Positions 50,251-63,755 of a stretch of DNA of 64,000 bases are shown one piece after another. The DNA comes from Erythrophleum ivorense. Its lineage: Eukaryota > Streptophyta > Magnoliopsida > Fabales > Fabaceae. How positions within the stretch are numbered: the stretch's first letter is position 1; each line of letters opens with the position of its first letter. A model generated the notes under the pieces. The model did not search any database, was not told the origin of the DNA, and saw nothing but the letters and a program-made list of their open reading frames with translations. The stretch is from assembly GCA_026724425.1 (NCBI GenBank), contig JAIUCV010000009.1, positions 18,239,294-18,303,293 on the forward strand, given 5' to 3'. The position numbers were made by a program, and so were the translations under genes.

Positions 50251-50751
50251 TATAAGCAAAGCATAGAGTCTTAATTTATGTGAATTGGAGTTTTCTAACT
50301 CAAGATATGAATTTTTAAAGTTGATGGCTGAAATATGAAACCATGAAAAATGGTGCTAAAGCGCTAACTTGATTCATATGGCTTATAACCCGAAATTCAT
50401 TACTCATTTTCTAATGTTTCATGTTGAACAAACTTTCTAGCATGAATTTTTAGATTGAAATACTAGAGTTATGCATTTGTGCAAAATTTGAGAATGTAGG
50501 CCTTTAATATCGATTTATTTCACTACTAAAAGTGTTAAGAATAAGGAAATTAATGTTATAAGCATGATGTAATGTAAATTAGGTATTATTTCTTTATGGT
50601 ATGACAGGACTTGCTCATAGTCCCAAAAACAACAATTTAAGTAGTTAACTAATCATTTAGTATTTCAAAAACATAATTGTGCATTAAATATCATATTAAA
50701 ATAAGCATATACATGGAATTAGGAAATTAACCTTGGTTACCTCAATAAACG
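50251..50751 (+). other. filler DNA copied from the D1/C4 junction region
   Basis: Matches about 29860-30345 in order and orientation: end of D1 (TCTAACTCAAGATATGAATT, CGATTTATTTCACT), the exact insertion junction TATGACA/GGACTTGCTC at about 50598-50614, and the start of the C4 right part. It stops abruptly at CTCAATAAA, where C4 goes on with GCTCAATTAC but here the 30-bp repeat begins. It therefore comes from that locus, or a copy of it, not from a free element. Confidence 0.8.
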
Positions 50752-50781
50752 AAAACATGTTCATAAAATATTATACAAGCA
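50752..50781 (+). repeat. 30-bp direct repeat, right copy
   Basis: Identical to 50221-50250. After it the E sequence resumes with ACAAGCACATCTTGTGC. Confidence 0.9.
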
Positions 50782-52534
50782 CAAGCACATCTTGTGCATA
50801 CTCCTTGCTGGTCTTTCTCTCTGGTTTGGGTAGAAAATAAGTCATTCTAAGTGAGGGAGGAGATGGAGCATGACATATATCACTTGGTTTCTTAACTTTG
50901 TTGCTTAAAAATTTTATTTATGTTCTGCTTTCTTGGCATTTTTGTTTTAGATTTGTTTTATCTCCTTTTTGAAAACTGTCTTTTCCATCATAAAATTTAG
51001 GTTCTCTAACTTATAAAATGCCTTTGAAATCACTCAATTCAGAGCTAAAACCTTCTTGAACAAATTGGTCAAAGTTCGGGTCAACCATTTTTAGAAAACA
51101 TCCACCATTGGGGTTTTAACTGTCCTGGGGCTTTCTATGATTTTTAGGGCCTCTGAGAACCCTAGAGAGCTCAAAATTTTCATTTAAAAAGTCCTCCTAT
51201 GAGTTTTCCAAAAGTGCCCAAAATTACAAAAATGCCATTACATTTCATTGCATTTTTGTTAAATTCTGTTTAGTTATTCTGACTCTGGTTTCAGGGCACC
51301 TTTGGCCTTAGATCATTATTATTTGAGGTATAGAATATGATTCTAATTTTATTGGATCTCAAATCCTTCTCTTTGGGGGACTTCCTTTTGGATCCGATAA
51401 GTTTAGTACATTTACAGAGAAACCTAACATTACATTTCTCATGTTTTTGTAGGACCAGATATTACATCTTCAATTTGTCCCAAAACAAAATCAAGGTTAA
51501 CCCTAAGTGGTGCATAAGAAGGAGAAGAAAACTAAGTAAAATGATTATAAAAATGCTCTCTTTTCATGCTTTTCCTTTCTCCAATGTTCTTTTCCTCTTT
51601 CTCCTTTCTCTTTCCATGGTTTTGAAGTTATAGATAGTAATGACTTGGGGTTGGTTTAGTAGAAGGATGAAGGAGATTGGAGGAAACCTTAGCAACACAA
51701 GAAAGCTTACTTGATAAGGAATCAAACAAGGTATGCTACTTCTTTTAAAAACTTGCTTCTTTTAATTCTTTCTATGCTTCTTCATTTCAACTAGCCTAGG
51801 GGAACTATGAAGGGAATTTGATTTTGATCCAAACTTGAAAGGAAATAGGGTTTTGAAGCATGGGGAATCATATGGAATCAAAGGAATTAAATAAGAAGCA
51901 CTTGGTAGCAAGTTATGAAAATTACAGTTTTGATTGCACCTTAGGGAATATGAAGCTTTTTAATAATTATTTAACTTATGTAAGAGTATAATTGAGTCCA
52001 TAAAGATCTAGGAAGCTTCATAGGTGCTAATTCCCTAAGAAAATTTAACAAACCTCTATAGGTGCCACCTTAGGTACATGTCTCGACCAAGTCTTCCATG
52101 AAGCACATAAAGAGAGTTTTCTTTAAGTCTAAGGATATAAATAGTCTAAATATGAATTATAAATGCTAAAGGAGCCATTGGTTTGAATTTAGAAGCCTTA
52201 TTTTGGAATATGAAAGTTTAGGGTTCAATTATGCATAAAAGAATTAACTTGGTCCTAGGCTCCTTGATTTGAGTTTGTGATAACTCTAATGAGTTTAAAT
52301 GGAGTCATATGACTTAGATTGAGTGAAAAATTAGAGCCAAGATGATGAATTATGTGAGTTGCTTCATTATGCCACTAAACAGAGCCATATGGATGCCTAA
52401 AGCTAGAATTAGCTTATGTAAGGCTTGTGTAAAGCTAGAGATGGTTCCACTGATGCAATTGTGTCTTGTTTTATGTATCTAGGCCAAGCAAGTTAAGCCT
52501 CTCCCAAGTGTGCGTGTGAGGTCGAGAAGAAAGA

Positions 52535-55500
52535 TGTCACACCCTACATAGCTAGCATCAATTTCATATTAAAACTAGCTAGAAGTATCAAATTATATTC
52601 ATTTTCATGAAATTTACACTTTTAGTAGTGAAAATAACTGACATTATAAGCTAAAATAATGCATTCTTTGTAACACCCCAAAATTAATTAAGATGTTAAT
52701 CATAGATTGGACATAATTAAGAATAATTATTATGGAATAATTGGGCAAACCATGTGAATGAAAATTTAGAGAGAAATAAACTATTAGTATGGGCTAAAGA
52801 TTTAATTAGGTTAGAAACTTCATCTAGGCTCAAATTAATTTTAGTAAGCTATGGCTAAGGATTAATAGATGCCCAATGATTTAAGGTGTAGACCCAACTC
52901 TTTATTATTAGACTTAGGCTAAGAGAGATCACCTAGTAATGATCTAATTTGATTTAATGAGATAGAGGCCCAAGAACCAATTTACATGAGCCCTTCTAAT
53001 TGGCCCAACATACATTATGCAAACCCAAATTGGATTGACTCTTGGAACTTGGCCTAACCCAACCAAATTTCTATAGCACAACTCATGAAATCTAGCCCAA
53101 CAGGCATAAAATCTGAACCCATGTGGATTTGGGCCTTTGGGTCAACTCATAACCCATTTAGGATCCAACTTAAACCCAATTAAACCATAAATACACTCAG
53201 CCTCCTCCCCATTTTGTAGAAAAAACACAAGAGGCAAAGCAAAATTCAGAGGTCTTGAAGAAGGGCTAGGGTTCTTGACACATTTTCACCATTTCTCACT
53301 TTTAGGCTCAAATCAGCCAAGGTAATTGTTATATAACTTAATCCTCTCCTCTTTCTCTTAAAATTGACCTGATTAATGTGTTTTTAGAGCATTTCACCCA
53401 TACCCAAAATTTGAAACTTGTTATTTGGTGTTCTCATGGTGAAATTTTGTAGGCTGAGGTTAGGGGTGTTGTTAGGTAAGTATAAACTCATTATTTTGAT
53501 GCTTTCCTTACTAGTTAGAGACTCCATTGCCTAACTTATGATATAGGCTCTATTTCTATGCGAAAATAACCATAATGTAGGTTGAAATTTTGAAATTTCT
53601 AGGTTAGGGAAGGCAAAATATAAAATTTAATCTTTTGGTGGTTGGGTAAGTGTCCCTTAGGTAATTATTGATGGATTAATTCTTTGACTACTAGGTTGTT
53701 GTCATAATTGATAAATGGGAATAGTAATGGTTTGATTTTTATGTTTATAGGCTAACATAGCATATATCTGGTTTAATTTTATATTTGTTGCAATGAAAGA
53801 CTTGAAATACTAAATGAATTAATTTGCTATCTATTGTATTGTGTTTGGACCTTATGAGTCTATGGTGGAGTTGTGGTGCGGCTGCCACCCATGCATGTGC
53901 TTCAATCAGGCACTAGGTTATGATCAGACCCCAGATGCACTGAGCCCTAGTTGTACTCATTGGGGAGTGGGTGCCATAGACGGGCCTCTCTAGTGTTATT
54001 GGCCTTTAACATGTGGAAATGTGATTGCTAGTATGGGATGGTAATCATAATAGCCTAATCATTTCATTTGCTGATATGACTGATATAATTTTGATACTCA
54101 TTTTAATTCATGCATATATGTTAATTAAATTAGAATATATGGATGGAACTTGCCTTTAGTAACTGAGATTTGCATCTCACCCCATTTCATGGGCTAACTA
54201 TTTCAGGTGAAGGATCCTCTGGTAAAGATAAGGGTAAGCAAGTGGATGAGCATCCATGAGATGAAACCATGTGTGGGGAAGCTGCATTTGGATTGACCTA
54301 ACTTAGGATAGATGCTAATTTTGTTATTCATTTGTATAGCATCATCATGTAATCGTATTGCCAAGTGTAGAAGTTTTGTATTTGATAACTTATGACATAC
54401 TTGTTAGGGACCTAGCCCTTATACATTATAAAATCTGATGTATGAATTTACAACATCTGATATGGAACCTTATAGATCCAATGATTTGGTTTACTATTTG
54501 GATATGTAATCATGTATTAATTTAAATGATGATTTAGACTAGAAATGCATGGCACTCTATGGGGATTCCTATTTGTATAATTTAGTTGGTTGTTTATGAA
54601 TCTAGTTGTTTATTAATATCACATGGTACTTGCTGATATATGATAGATTGATGAGTAAGAATCAATATTTAAATGTTGAAATGGGTGATATTAGATTAGT
54701 TAGGAAAATCAAGTAGATAAATGCCATTAGAGTTGTACAAATTGAAGGAGAGTGGCCTAAAGTGTTCCTAAAGGGAGAGTTGGAGTGTATAGGATGAAAT
54801 TCTAGGAGTCTTAGGTATATGAGGTATTTAGCTACGACAAAAATTGGCTGAGCTATGACGAAAAGCGACGAAGTTGCCCAAGAAGGGTAACAGAGAGCAA
54901 TTAGTCGTGGCGCAAAGTGAAGCTCACCACTGTGAAAGTCGAGAGGCAAGTTTGGTTATGTCCAGAGAGAAATTCATCGCAATGAAAAGGGAAATTGGCC
55001 ACGGCCAATAGTGAGAGGTGAGTGAGGTAGGTTTTAGGAGGTCCTTTTGCTGCGATGCCATTTAGGCTTGCTATGGCGAGGCTCCAACTCGAGAATAATT
55101 GGCCATGGTGTGAAGGCATTTAGCCATAACGAAGGTTCTCAAACTCTTATATTAACCTAGAAACCTTGGTTTTCCTATGGCAACATCAAAGGATGACTTA
55201 GAAACACTTGTAAGGGGTTCTTGAGAGTTGAAAATTAATTGGTAATAGGTTTAAAGGCTTTTAATTAGGGATTTGTTTTGCTTATGTACATGAATGATTG
55301 TAAATATTAGGTTAATGACTCTAATAACATTAAGGTTTAAATTTCTTCACTTTTCATAAATTGATTAATCTAAATGGTTCTAGACCTTAATTTATGATTA
55401 TTAATCGCATGTTTAAGCTTAATTACCATGATTAGAAGTAAGGGTTGTTACATTCTTGGCTTTATGGACCATGTGAGCTTACCATATTTATTTTTCATCC

Positions 55501-58500
55501 TTAACATATGTAATCAACTAGAACTAACATAATTTAAAGCACCAAATTCAGGTCCAAGTCATTCAAAACAAAAGGGCATGTTACTTTGCATTTTTTCAAG
55601 ATTTCAATATTCTGATATGAATTTTGGAAAATAATAATTAATTCTAAAACAATCAAAATCATGCAAATTATACTATTCTAGAAAGCTATAAATGTTCTCT
55701 AACTACCATAAAAATTTTAAATCAAAACAACTAGGTTTGCCTTAGAAATTTGATGGAATGGTAACACTGGTCACTGATGCATCCTATAGCTGGACTTAAA
55801 TTTTAAAAATTCATTTCTCCCTCTATAGGGCTCCAAATAAGGTGCTCTCTATGGCTATTTATCCCCTACGTGACACATAAAATCAAATTGACCACACAAA
55901 CAGTAACAATGATGTTTCTGCATAATTTGGCTAATTTTGAAAAATCATAATAAATTCTGTAGAGCTCTAAAAATGGTGTTCCTTAGCTCTATGAAAGATC
56001 TTGATGATAGATATTGTTTTGCCAAATTTCATGCAAAAAATCATCCATTTGGTTAGACTTTGGTCCAGCTTAAAAAAGTGGCTAATTTGAAGTCCATAAA
56101 CGGGTCAAGATGCACTACATGGCTTTCTCATCATTCCACAACCACTTGGTCATGTCCAAAAGCATAATTACAACACATAGAAGCATGCCAAAAGGTCTAA
56201 AAGACCATGGAACTCTCACTCACCTTCCTAATTGTTCATTTACACATGCATTTCAAAGTTCATGGATGTCAAAAAACTCATATTCATACATTTGGTTCCA
56301 AAATGGATTCATACATCATATTTACATACTTTTTACTTGTGTTTAATAGTTTATATCTTATGTACATTAGATAGATACAAACTTTGACATCAAAATGCAT
56401 AAATTTCCTATTCTATTGTCAAAGTTCTATGCTTTAAGATGTTTGACCTCTTTTTTTTGCTCCACTTGGATCACTTAGACATTGTTAGACATATGTGGAG
56501 GAAGAGTGAGATTCAAAGAATCCTAATAGCTCTTTATCCTTTCAAACATGTATGTATGATGCATTTACATGTCAAAGAATGCAAGTATGCCATAAAAGCT
56601 TCTAATGAACATACATAAACAATTTTCCATATTACATAGACTCATACATGTCAAACATAGGCTCTAAGGGATGTTGGTCTAGCCTCACCCAATTTTCTTG
56701 GGACTTTTAGATTTTCCTCACCCACTTTAAGGGACTTTTGACTTAGCCTCACTCCTTCTTGAGACTTTTGGCTTTGTCTTATGCATTCTTAGAAACTTTT
56801 GGCATTTCCTCACCAATTCTAAGGGACTTTTCGCACAACCTCACCCATTCAGGCCATCTTGCATTCAAAACATGTTTCAAGAAGCATAATGGTTCCATAG
56901 CATTTTATCAAAAGCTATAAACATATCTCATGGTTCATATCTCATGGTTCAAACATACACTTAAATGTCCAAGACATACATGTGAGAAAGGTTAAAGAAC
57001 TACCGTGTGTCAAAAACTCAACTTTTCTTACTTGGTTATTTCTTCCCCTTCTCAGCCTCACGCCCACAACTAGTAGAAGCTTGATTTACTTGGCCTAGAC
57101 ACATCAAATGAGACACGATTTAATCATTGAAACCAATTCTAGCTTCACATAAACTCTATACAAGCTTACTTGATCTTATGACATCATTATGGTTCCATAT
57201 AAGGACACAATGAAGCAACCTATGAAATTCTTGGTCTTGGCTTCAATTTCTCATTCAATCTAGGCATATGACTCCATTTAAACTCATTAAAGTTATCACA
57301 ATTTCAACTCAAGGAGCCTCAACTCAAGTTGCTTCTTTATGCCTTAAAAAGGAATTTAAACTCACATCTCATAAACCATGGTTTCTAAATTCAATTTAAT
57401 TCTTCCATTATTATTCTTATATCATTTTAAGACTATCCATAATCCAAGAATTCATTGAACAACTTCCTAACCCATAGAAATTGCTCTTGGTTGAATATGG
57501 AACCATAAAACTCTAACTTGCACATTTCAAAGTTTCAATCAATTCTAAGCTTAAATTCTTGTTCCATGCATCAAATAGCATCTAAAGATACTGATTAGGA
57601 ATGGAAAATAACATGGTTAGTCATTGAAGGAGCCTAGGCCGAACCATTACAAATCATGGTCTAGATTGCATCTTTTCATGATTCAAGGAAAACTAATATT
57701 AGACATGGAATCCTTGCATGTTAAAACCCTTGTTTCCATCAAGAACACATGAAGAAAAACTCTCATCCTCACTTTTACTCTCTAAACTGAAGCTTAAATG
57801 GCTTGGAAACACAAGATTTTGCAAGTGTTTCAAGTAAAGTCTTACTTAAAACAACGCTCTCTTTGCGTAGATTATTTTCCATCAATTGGTTTCTTGGAAA
57901 GAGTTCTTTTTTGGCTTGGGTTAGACTTGAATCTTCAAGTTTTCAAAAAAAGAAAATCACCATTAGAGAGCTCTTAGAGAGAGGAAGAACTTTCTTAACT
58001 AGCACGAGATGAAACGAGGCTGTTTTCTTACCTAAACGGGAGCTTAAACTTCTTTTCTCTCAGTCCCCTTAATGTCATGCCATGGATGCTCTAAAAATAT
58101 GAAAAAGGAAGCTTGGAGAAGATGATGAGGTGTAATTTTACTTAAGAAGCCTCTTTATAATTTTTCAAAATAACTATTTTACCTTTATGCGCTTATTTGC
58201 TCCATTTAGGCTCATTTTTTAGGCTTTTTCAGGATTTGATTGCTCTTTACAAAGTTTTGGGTGCTCTTTCTCATAAAAATATTAATTTTATGGTTTGAAA
58301 GGCTTAAAATGGTGAAAACTAGCTCTGTCTAAAGTTTAGGCACTATCTGACCTTTTTAGCACCTCGGAAGGACCTTAGTTAATTCTGATTGTTCCTATGG
58401 TTTTTCAAGACCTCTGAAAACCCTGATGACCTTAATTTTAGGATTTAAGACTCTTTTCCTTGAGTTTCCTAAAATTTGCTCAAAATTACAAAAATATCAT

Positions 58501-58685
58501 TGCCTTTTCATTAAATTTTGTTTAACTATTCTAGCTCCGATTTCTGAGCATTTCTAGCCTTATATTCTCATTTTCAATTGCCTATATTATCACTTTAATT
58601 TTATTTGGCCTCTAATCATTTAATTTAGGGGACCTCCTTTAGTAATCCCTTTAGTTTATAGGTTTTAAAATAATGGGACATTACA
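52535..58685 (+). mobile_element. LTR family G, complete solo-type LTR (forward), split by C3
   Basis: Starts TGTCACACCC and ends GGGACATTACA. Flanks AAAGA (52530-52534) and AGAGA (58686-58690) differ by one base, and D2 continues across in the order seen at 21960-22000. Net length is about 3.36 kb. U3-type repeats about 55610-55960, minisatellite about 56680-56860, a TTTATAA stretch near 58153, conserved block about 58205-58450. No coding region; ORFs at 56110 and 57803 lack domains. Confidence 0.75.
52669..55452 (+). mobile_element. complete solo LTR, family C, copy C3 (2784 bp)
   Basis: Starts TGTAACACCCC and ends GGTTGTTACA, with exact target duplications TTCTT at 52664-52668 and 55453-55457. 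Aligns end to end with C2: GC-richer block about 53850-54005 (CCCATGCATGTGC), GCCGCGGC-type repeats about 54820-55135, more decayed than in C2. ORFs on the minus strand (54662-55119) arise in this repeat region and are not genes. Confidence 0.87.
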
Positions 58686-59229
58686 AGAGACCAGAGAACC
58701 AAGGAGGAAAATTTGTGTTTCCTGAGAAAAGTAGCTCTTCATCCATTCTTGTATGCTTATCTTCATTGTTTGATTGTCATTGATTGATTGTATGTGTGTT
58801 TGGACTATGACTTGTGCATATTGCCATTGGTTTAATGATCTGATATCATTATGTTTCTTAGAATACATTTGGAATGTGAAATGGCTCTTGATAGGTGAGG
58901 TTATGCCAAAAGTCCCTTGATTTGAGTGAGGTGAAGCTAAAAGTCTCTAAGTATGGCTGAGACAAGGTCAAAAGTCTCAAAAGTGAGTGAGACTAAGTCA
59001 AAAGTCCCTAAACGTAGGTGAGGCTAATCCAAAAGTCCTAAATAATTAGGTGAGGTTAGACCAAAAGTCTTTAAAAGCGAGAGAAGCTAATATAAAAATC
59101 TCAAATAATTGGATGTGGCTAAACCTTGATAGATCCATATAATTTCATAAATATGATTATGTTTGATATTTGGATGCCTATCATGCATGCTTATTGTAAT
59201 ATCATATTTTTCTATTATCATACTCTTCT

Positions 59230-61501
59230 ATTCCGGGCAATTAGTGCACATTCATAAGATAAAAAGTGAGGAAAAGTATGAAAATAACACACTTTTATCG
59301 CATTACGTTGAGGTAAAATTTTTCAATTCACGTTATATAGACCCTATGAGTTCCCTAACATCATTCTCTAATTATTTTCCATCTAGATAAGTCATAAACA
59401 TCTCAAAATTCCATATAAACCATGGATCAAGGGTCAAAAACCCTAAAATTCTCTTCATCCATCGTGGCTATACAGGATAGATTTCAGGGGCAATTTTAAA
59501 AAATCATAACTAAATCTAAAAAAATAGAAACCATACAAACCATAACTTTCTAGAAAGCTCTAGATGTCAAATTTACACTAAAAATAAGTCCCAGCCATAA
59601 AATCCCATTTGGACCATGTTTGATAATGAAATAGCCATAAAGATTCGACTACCCTTTGATACTGATATAGTTTACTGTCATAAATTTCAAAACTATCCAA
59701 TTAATTTCAAAAAAATCTAATCCATACATATAGACCAATCTAGAAAGCTACAGATGTTAGTTAGGGGAAAAAATAACTCCAAATCAATCCAGGAATGTGG
59801 TAGACCCCAAAAATTAATCAAATAGTAACACAAGTCTGATTGGTTGCCTGGTACTAAATAGCAAATTCAAAATTTAATATCTCCCTCTCTAGACATCCAA
59901 ATGAGGTGCTTCTAATTGACACAAGTCATTGGGAAGATCTCATTTCTTCTTGTAAATTTTTGTGGTGATTGGACATCATTTTCCCCATGAATGACAGAGA
60001 AAAAATTTCAGACTGTATAAACAATACCAGTGGCCAAACTAGAAAAATTTCCCAACTTCAAAAATTTACCAAATATTTTGTAGACCTCCAAAAATTACCC
60101 ACTTTAGCTTCCCAAATCCCTCAACAAGATCTAGATTCATCCCAAATCTCAGACCAAGAAGAGCTTATTTGGACAAAAAGTGACATAACTTACCAAAGTG
60201 GCCAATTTTGCCTCTTAGAAGGTATTACTTTGGTCTAAATGACCTTTCTTTGAGTTTGGCACCTCTTGGGCAAGTTTAAAAGAATATGACTTTTAGGAAC
60301 TGCCCAAGTGGTCCAAAATCTCATGCATCTTAATTTAACCATCTCACACTCAAGAATGCATAATCATCACAAGCCATCAAGTTGTCAAATTCTACATTCT
60401 CATTGATCTAATGCCACATAAAAGCTATACAATGTTCATCACATCATATTACATTTGTCCATGAGCTTATATCTCAAAAATAATATGTACAAAGTGACTT
60501 TGGTATTCAAATACATAACAAACTACATAATGGACAAAGTATGACTTTTCAATGCTTTTGGCTTGCCTTCCTTGCCTCTTGGAATCACCTAGGCATTTCA
60601 AGATAAAGGAGGGAAGGGGAGTGAGATTCCTAGAATCTCAATAGCTCACACATCCATTCACACACACATTCAAGGCATATACACATCAAAGCATATGTAT
60701 GGAAGGTTTAGTAACTATAAAGCATGCAAAGTCACAATTTCCATGCCACTTATTCACATCTAAGCCAAGAACATACTCTAGGGACTTTTGTTTTGCCTTA
60801 CCCCCATTTCTAAGACTTTTGGATTTGTCTTACTCTTGACCTAGGGACTTTTGACTTGGCCTCATCCTTCCAAGAGACTTTTGGCCTTGTCTCACCCATG
60901 CCATGAGACTTTTGGCATACCTCACCTTCATTAAGGGACTTTTGGCATCACCTCACCCTTATGAGTCATTTCCACAACCAAAGCCATTTAAGGAAACATA
61001 TTGGTACCAATGTAATGTCAAGGCATCAAGTGACATGTTCTCAAATCATAAGAGCATACACAAGCACACAACTACGTACATATGTACAGAGAGTACAAGA
61101 AGAATGAGGTGGAGAGCTACCTTGAACTTATGCAAGCTTTTCTTGATCTTTTTCTTTCCCTTTTTTAGGTCCCACAAGCATACCTAGGTGGATGTATGTT
61201 CTCTCATCCTAGACACAATAAAGAACACACAACCACACACTTGAAGCAAGACACTAAACTCACTCTTGAACACATACTTAGTTCCATAAGTGGCATAATG
61301 GTTCCATAAATGTCCTATTAAAGCAACCTCCACAATTCAAGCTCTAGGCTCCCATCTCTTTCCATTTCTAGGACTCTTGGTCTCATTCAAAGTCATTGGA
61401 GCCCTCACACAATTATTTACACAAGCTTAGAATTAAGTTGCTTCACAAAGCACCATATCTCCCATTCCATGGCTCCTAAATTGTTTCTAATAGTTTCTCC
61501 C
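59230..61501 (+). repeat. tandem duplication in B3, unit 1 (2272 bp)
   Basis: Begins ATTCCGGGCAATTAGTGCAC. The same sequence restarts at 61502 as ATTCCGGCAATTAGTGCAC, directly after TAGTTTCTCCC. Confidence 0.85.
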
Positions 61502-63755
61502 ATTCCGGCAATTAGTGCACATTCACAAGACAAAAAGTGAGGAAAAGTATGAAAATAACACACTTTTATCATGTTACGTCAGGGTAAAATTTTTCAATTC
61601 GTATTATGTAAACCTTGTGAGTTCCCCAACATTATTTTCTAATTATTTTCCATCCATATAAGTCATAAACATCTCAAAATTTCACATAAACCACGGATCA
61701 AGGGTAAAAAACCTAAAAATTCTCTTCATTCATCGTGGCTGTACAGGACAGATTTCAGGGGCAACTTTGAAAATCGTAACTAAATCTAGAAAAATTGAAA
61801 TCACACAAAACATAGCTTTCTAGAAATTCTAGATGTCAAATTTACACTAAAAAAAAGTCCTAGCTATGAAAATCCTATCTAGACCATGTTTGACAATGAA
61901 ATAGCTACAAAGGTCTGACTACCCTCTAATACTGATACAACTTACTGTCATAAACTTCAAAATGTCTAATTAATTCCAAAAAATTTTAATCCATGCAAAT
62001 GATACCAATTTGGAAATCTACAGATGTTAGCTAGAGGGAGAAAATAATTCCAGATCAATCCAGGAACATTTAGAGCCCAAAAATCAATCAAACAATAACA
62101 CGGTCTGATTGGTTGCCTAGTATTGGACAATAACTTCAAAAATTAATAGCTCTTTTATATACATTCAAATGAGGTGCTTCCAATTGGCACAAGTCACTGG
62201 ATGGTCTAGTTTCTTGCTATAAAATTTTATGGTAATTGGACATCATTTGCCCCATGAACGACAGATAACAAATTTTGGACTATATGAACATTACTAGTGG
62301 CCAAACTAGAAAAAATTTTCAACTTCAAAAATTTGCCAAATATTCTGTAGAAATCCAAAAATTACTTACTTTATCTTCTCAAAAATCTCTTAACAAGATC
62401 TAGATGCATGCCAAATTTTAGACCAAGAAGAGCTCATTTGGACAAAAAGTGAAATAGCTTACCAAAGTGGCCAATTTTGCCTTTCATAAGGTATCACCTT
62501 AGTCTAAATGGCCTTTCTTTGAGTTTGGCACCTCTTGGGTAAGTTTAAAAGCATGAATGTGACTTGTAGGAACTGCCCAAGTGGTCCCAAATCCATGCAT
62601 CTTAATTTGACCATTTCACACTCAAGAATGCATAATCATCACAAGCTATCAAGGTGTCAAATTCTACATTCTTATTGATTTAATGCCACATAAGAACTAT
62701 AGAATTTTCATACATCATATTACATTTGCCTATGAGCTTACATCACAAAAATAATATGTCTTTAGAATTCAAATGCATAACAAACTACATAATGGACAAA
62801 GTATGACTTTTCAATGCTCTTGGCTTGCCTTCCTTGCCTCTTGGACATCACCTAGGCATTTCAAGATAATGGAGGGAAGGGGAGTGAGATTCCTAGAATC
62901 TCAATAGCTCATACACCCATTCACACACACATTCAAGGCATATACACATCAAAGCATATGTATGGAAGGTTGGCAACCATAAAGTATGCAAAGTCACAAT
63001 TTCCATGCATTTATTCACATCTAAGCTAAGAACATGCTTTAGGGAATTTTGGTTTTGCCTCACCCTGTTTCTAGAACTTTTGAATTTGCCTCACTCTTGG
63101 CCTAGGAACTTTTGACTTGGCCTCACCTTTCTAACAAACTTTTGGCCTTGTCTCACCCATGTTATGAGACTTTTGGCATCTCTTCACCTTCATTAAGGGA
63201 CTTTTAGCATCATCTCACCCTTATGAATCATTTCCACAACCAAAGCCATTCAAGGAAATATATTGGTACCAATGTAATGTCAAGGCATCAAGTGGCATGT
63301 TCTCAAGTCACAAGAGCATACACAAGCATACAACAACATACATATGCACACAAGAATGTAAGGAGAATGAGGTGGAGAGCTACCTTAGATTTATGAAAGC
63401 TTTTCTTGATCTTTTTCCTTCCCTTTTTTGGTCCCACAAGCACACCTAGGTGGATGTATGTTCTCTTGTCCTAAACACCATAAAGACACTAAATTCACTC
63501 TTGAATACACACTTGGTTCTATAAGTAGCATAATAGTTCCATAAATGACCTATTGAAGTAATCTCCACAATTCAAGCTCTAGGGTCTCATCTCTTTCTAT
63601 TTGTAGGCCTCTTGGCCTCATTCAAAGTCATTAGAGCCCTCACACAATTATTTGTACAAGCTTAGAATCAAGTTGCTTCATAAAGCACCATTATGGACAC
63701 CATTGTCTGATCTCCCATTCCATGGCTTCTAAATTTTTTTCCAATGGTTTCTCCC
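61502..63755 (+). repeat. tandem duplication in B3, unit 2
   Basis: Collinear with unit 1 with scattered substitutions and small indels. After GGTTTCTCCCAT at about 63747-63758 the sequence continues as TCTTCTAACACC, the normal B order, whereas unit 1 at the same place restarts. This fixes the junction. Confidence 0.85.

Larger units (their letters stand above)
48421..51466 (+). mobile_element. LTR family E, complete solo-type LTR (forward) with a foreign 501-bp patch
   Basis: Starts TGTAACACCATATC and ends CAGATATTACA. Flanks ACTTC (48416-48420) and TCTTC (51467-51471) differ by one base, and D2 joins across. U3-type repeats start near 48712, 48908, 49086 and 49273; palindrome remnant at 49873; minisatellite about 50040-50215; conserved block about 50950-51190. 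Between 50251 and 50751 it holds sequence that does not belong. A segment equivalent to about 1 kb of A5 between the minisatellite and the TATA region is missing there. The 127-codon ORF at 49500-49883 has no domain. Confidence 0.75.

Noticed and set aside
59195..63755. B3 as a full element with two LTRs
   Set aside because: The two similar copies abut directly with no internal sequence, primer site or polypurine tract between them, and the repeat begins inside the LTR, not at its TG end.
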